From Candidatus Doudnabacteria bacterium RIFCSPHIGHO2_02_FULL_42_25 (GTDB taxonomy: Bacteria; Patescibacteria; Doudnabacteria; UBA920; O2-02-FULL-48-8): a DNA stretch of 64,000 nt. A model generated the notes under the pieces. It was not told the origin of the DNA and ran no database searches. It saw nothing but the letters and a program-made list of their open reading frames with translations. The stretch is from contig MFEQ01000006.1 of the NCBI GenBank assembly GCA_001777665.1, positions 280,654-344,653 on the forward strand, written 5' to 3'. Shown here piece by piece: positions 61,780 through 64,000 of this stretch. The translations under genes were made by a program, and so were the position numbers. The stretch's first letter is position 1, and each line of letters opens with the position of its first letter.

Positions 61780-62418
61780 TTATACACTTATTCTTAAGAT
61801 AAAAAACATAGCAGCAGCAAAACCGATGACAAAAAAAGTAACACTGCTCAATAACCAAATCCGAACCCGCATTTTTGAAACAATTATAAATTTATCTTCG
61901 AAGTCGCGGACAAAGTGATCGATCTCACGATTGATATCTTTTTCTCTGACTTTGCGAGGTAAGGGATTTCCATAGAATTTAATAAAATCACTTGCTGTTA
62001 AAATCCCCACCAGTTTTTGATCCATATTCAAAATCGGTAAAGACTGCACAGCACCATTGTAAAACAACTGTCTGGCATCATCAATTGAATCATTTTCGTG
62101 CATCGTCACTGGTTGAGGGTTCATGACATCTTTAACTTTCAATTTAACTATATCCTTCAATTGATCTTTTATTTCTTCGTGATCTTTCCTGTAATAATTC
62201 ATTTCGGAAAACAATTTCAATAATGTTCTCAAATGAGAATAAGCACCGTCTGAAAGCATATTTTTTTCTGAAAACAAACCGAGCAATTTTTTATTTTTGT
62301 CGACTACTGGGATCCCATTAAAATCATACTTACTCAACAACAAAATGGCATCCTGAATGGGTTTTTCCGGAGCTATAGTAATAACTTTTTGTGTCATGAT
62401 CGACTTGATCTCGAACAT
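61780..62418 (-). CDS. CBS-domain pair with C-terminal membrane helix
   Basis: The 212-aa protein has two CBS motifs (IMTQKVITIAPEKPIQDAIL with DFNGIPVVDKNKKLLGLFSE; VMNPQPVTMHENDSIDDARQ with VQSLPILNMDQKLVGILTAS) and a membrane helix at about 188-208. CBS pairs sense adenine nucleotides. The tail anchor suggests it regulates a membrane process; partner unknown. Confidence 0.87.
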   Translation of the reverse strand: MFEIKSIMTQKVITIAPEKPIQDAILLLSKYDFNGIPVVDKNKKLLGLFSEKNMLSDGAYSHLRTLLKLFSEMNYYRKDHEEIKDQLKDIVKLKVKDVMNPQPVTMHENDSIDDARQLFYNGAVQSLPILNMDQKLVGILTASDFIKFYGNPLPRKVREKDINREIDHFVRDFEDKFIIVSKMRVRIWLLSSVTFFVIGFAAAMFFILRISV

Positions 62419-62439
62419 TGATATATTATATCACCAATT

Positions 62440-63912
62440 CTACCACGTCCTTAGCCAATTAGAATTCATTATCGAATAATCTACAGAGTTTACTAATCCA
62501 TCCCGATTCAGATCTGACCTTGAGTTTGATGAGTACCAATCGGCGTTGAGAAGAGAGTAATCAACTGAGTTGACTATATGATCGAGATTGATGTCACCTC
62601 TAAGTGGTTGGGGTTCTTCTGTGCTCGGTGGAGGTGGAGGTGGAGTTAGCGGTGGTGGTGTAGGAGTAGGTGGAGTCGGGTTGGGTGGAGGTACTGGACT
62701 TGGAGAAGGAGGAGCTATCGGTGTACCCGTAGAGGAAAAAACCAGAATAACTGGGTCTGTTTTGTAATAACTACCATGCCAAGCGTTTGTGAGAGATAGA
62801 TACACTCGTCCTTGGGAATCGATTTCTTGGCCTCCAATATTTACACCATATGGGTTAGGATTCCCCGGTTGTACTGGGAAACGAGTATAGTCCAAAAACT
62901 GATACGTATTAGGATCAAAACGATACTGATAAATATCCCAGCCAATATAAGAGAATCCTTGACACTGACATCTATAATCGATATTACCTATGCCCAATGA
63001 AGCCCAATAGGTAATTCCTTCCGGCAAAACCAGACCGCCGCCAAAAAGTGTATCCGAAGCCCAGCGACCTTGGAGCTCTCCATCTATCATGCGCGGTATC
63101 CAACCCACCCACGAGTCCTGAGGACACCCAACTGATTCAGTGTCACCGAGATTTGCAAAGCACCCAATTGGAGTATAGTTAGTGGGACGTGGTGGACGCG
63201 TATTCCAATATTCCAAATTATCTCCAGGTAAACCGGCATTATCTGCAAGGGTAGCATATTCAATCAAAGGTTGGCCTGCTAAAGTAGCGAGCGAAGGCCC
63301 CATAGATGATCCTTGTCCGGACTCCATCCCTCCTCCGCCAATGAGTGGATCGAGGCCAGGTCCTCTTTTAACAAACCCAGAGAATTTTTGTCGAAGTAAA
63401 TTTGGAAACGTTATCGATTCTCCATCTTCTGCATAAATGGTCAAAGGATCTCCAGCATTTACTGTGGCATAAAACACTCGCGGTGCCATCCAAAGTTTGC
63501 CTCGCCAGAAGAGAAGACCATTTGCATAGCCTGCTGAACTATAGCCACCATTTGCTGCATCGGGCCACCAACCTTGTATAGTGCGTACAGGATCTAGTGC
63601 GGGCCAATTTTGAAATTCTTCTCCCCCATCACCTGTACCCATAGGCGGGAGATCATACTCATAAATAATATTTTGTTGAGCATGACCAACCAGCCAAAGT
63701 TTATTTTGAGAGAAATCAATGGCGATAGCCCCACGAGCAAAACCTATGCCTCCTGCTCTTAACCGCCAGCCACCGAGAAGGGTTCTTTCTACTGCTTGGG
63801 CATTGGCATCATTGTAGGTAACTTGAACTCTTCTCCGTTCTGCACTTAACACAATCAAAGCTACTGCAGCTAAAACTATGGCCCCTACTATGTATGATCG
63901 ATATTTTACCAT
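62440..63912 (-). CDS. Secreted protein with C-terminal dockerin type I domain
   Basis: The 490-aa protein has an N-terminal signal or anchor helix (YIVGAIVLAAVALIVLSA), a large beta-rich part (about 45-400; FDFSQNKLWLVGHA-like propeller segments such as AIAIDFSQNKLWLVGHAQ and GGQEIDSQGRVYLSLTNAWH), a Pro-rich linker and two calcium-binding dockerin repeats (GDINLDHIVNSVDYSLLNAD; SDLNRDGLVNSVDYSIMNSN). Dockerins dock to cohesins; none is seen here. The start overlaps the stop of a preceding gene that also ends in a dockerin repeat. Confidence 0.82.
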   Translation of the reverse strand: MVKYRSYIVGAIVLAAVALIVLSAERRRVQVTYNDANAQAVERTLLGGWRLRAGGIGFARGAIAIDFSQNKLWLVGHAQQNIIYEYDLPPMGTGDGGEEFQNWPALDPVRTIQGWWPDAANGGYSSAGYANGLLFWRGKLWMAPRVFYATVNAGDPLTIYAEDGESITFPNLLRQKFSGFVKRGPGLDPLIGGGGMESGQGSSMGPSLATLAGQPLIEYATLADNAGLPGDNLEYWNTRPPRPTNYTPIGCFANLGDTESVGCPQDSWVGWIPRMIDGELQGRWASDTLFGGGLVLPEGITYWASLGIGNIDYRCQCQGFSYIGWDIYQYRFDPNTYQFLDYTRFPVQPGNPNPYGVNIGGQEIDSQGRVYLSLTNAWHGSYYKTDPVILVFSSTGTPIAPPSPSPVPPPNPTPPTPTPPPLTPPPPPPSTEEPQPLRGDINLDHIVNSVDYSLLNADWYSSNSRSDLNRDGLVNSVDYSIMNSNWLRTW

Positions 63913-64000
63913 GTCCTAAACCAGTTAGCGTTGAGGATAGAATAATCAATGGCATTTACTATGCCATCATTATTTAGGTCTGATCGGGAATTAGATGTAA
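63906..64000 (-). CDS. C-terminal end of a second dockerin-type protein
   Basis: The frame enters from the right edge and ends NSRSDLNNDGIVNAIDYSIL followed by NANWFRTW and TAA, nearly the same as the end of the next protein. Its stop overlaps the following ATG. The rest lies outside the window. Confidence 0.8.
   Translation of the reverse strand, partial: TSNSRSDLNNDGIVNAIDYSILNANWFRTW

Overview
The window reads as a chromosomal segment of an uncultivated Gram-positive-type (monoderm) bacterium, most probably a member of the Candidate Phyla Radiation (Patescibacteria). This is inferred from the gene set and style: compact housekeeping genes, SipW-type signal peptidase with TasA-like surface proteins, sortase and LPXTG protein, membrane-anchored solute-binding protein, DUF5671 and DUF3467 proteins, dockerin-like proteins, short HrcA and many leaderless genes. 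No marker fixes the exact lineage. No CRISPR array, rRNA operon or prophage was seen.

Layout. 1-9.6 kb: a truncated GIY-YIG gene, LCP ligase, der, pth, a gene-poor GC-rich patch, dprA, capA and topA. 9.6-18 kb: slipin, dusB, type II NADH dehydrogenase-like gene, rluB-type gene, tRNA-Lys, a RelE/HigB-like toxin-antitoxin pair, a transglutaminase-like protein and a DUF5671/LCATF-domain cluster. 18-24.4 kb: heat-shock operon hrcA-(51-aa ORF)-grpE-dnaK-DUF3467-membrane protein-dnaJ under two CIRCE operators. 24.5-36.6 kb: a surface-display region with an unusual sortase, LPXTG protein, S-layer-like protein, type IV pilin, cupredoxin, and a six-gene operon of TasA/camelysin-like proteins with their SipW signal peptidase behind a long structured leader. 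37-46.9 kb: uvrA, three GC-rich genes, uvrC, secG, solute-binding protein. 46.9-51.7 kb: a tRNA-Leu gene nested in a split tRNA-Leu, a complete IS1595-family element, and a block of GC-rich genes of unknown function. 51.7-64 kb: RNase J, trpS, a phosphomannomutase-like HAD protein, a BrnT/BrnA pair, ychF, PIG-L deacetylase, rpsF-ssb-rpsR-efp, a CBS protein and two tandem dockerin-type proteins.

The most unusual property is a dense population of palindromic elements of several families. Some are inserted in frame inside essential genes (topA, uvrA, uvrC, dusB, trpS, RNase J, ychF, pth, ssb, capA). Others fill almost every gap of the heat-shock operon. One family (repeated TACGAAA arms) occurs three times empty and once carrying a GxxExxY nuclease-like gene. 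Another is exactly 105 bp in three copies, folds into a predicted three-way junction with compensatory changes, and each copy lies beside a GC-rich gene on the same side of the element.

A second contrast is in gene starts. Several resident genes have a -10 box exactly 6 nt before ATG (leaderless), whereas about a dozen GC-rich genes of unknown function carry strong GGAGG Shine-Dalgarno sites and, where visible, near-consensus promoters and GC-rich terminators, suggesting a separate origin.
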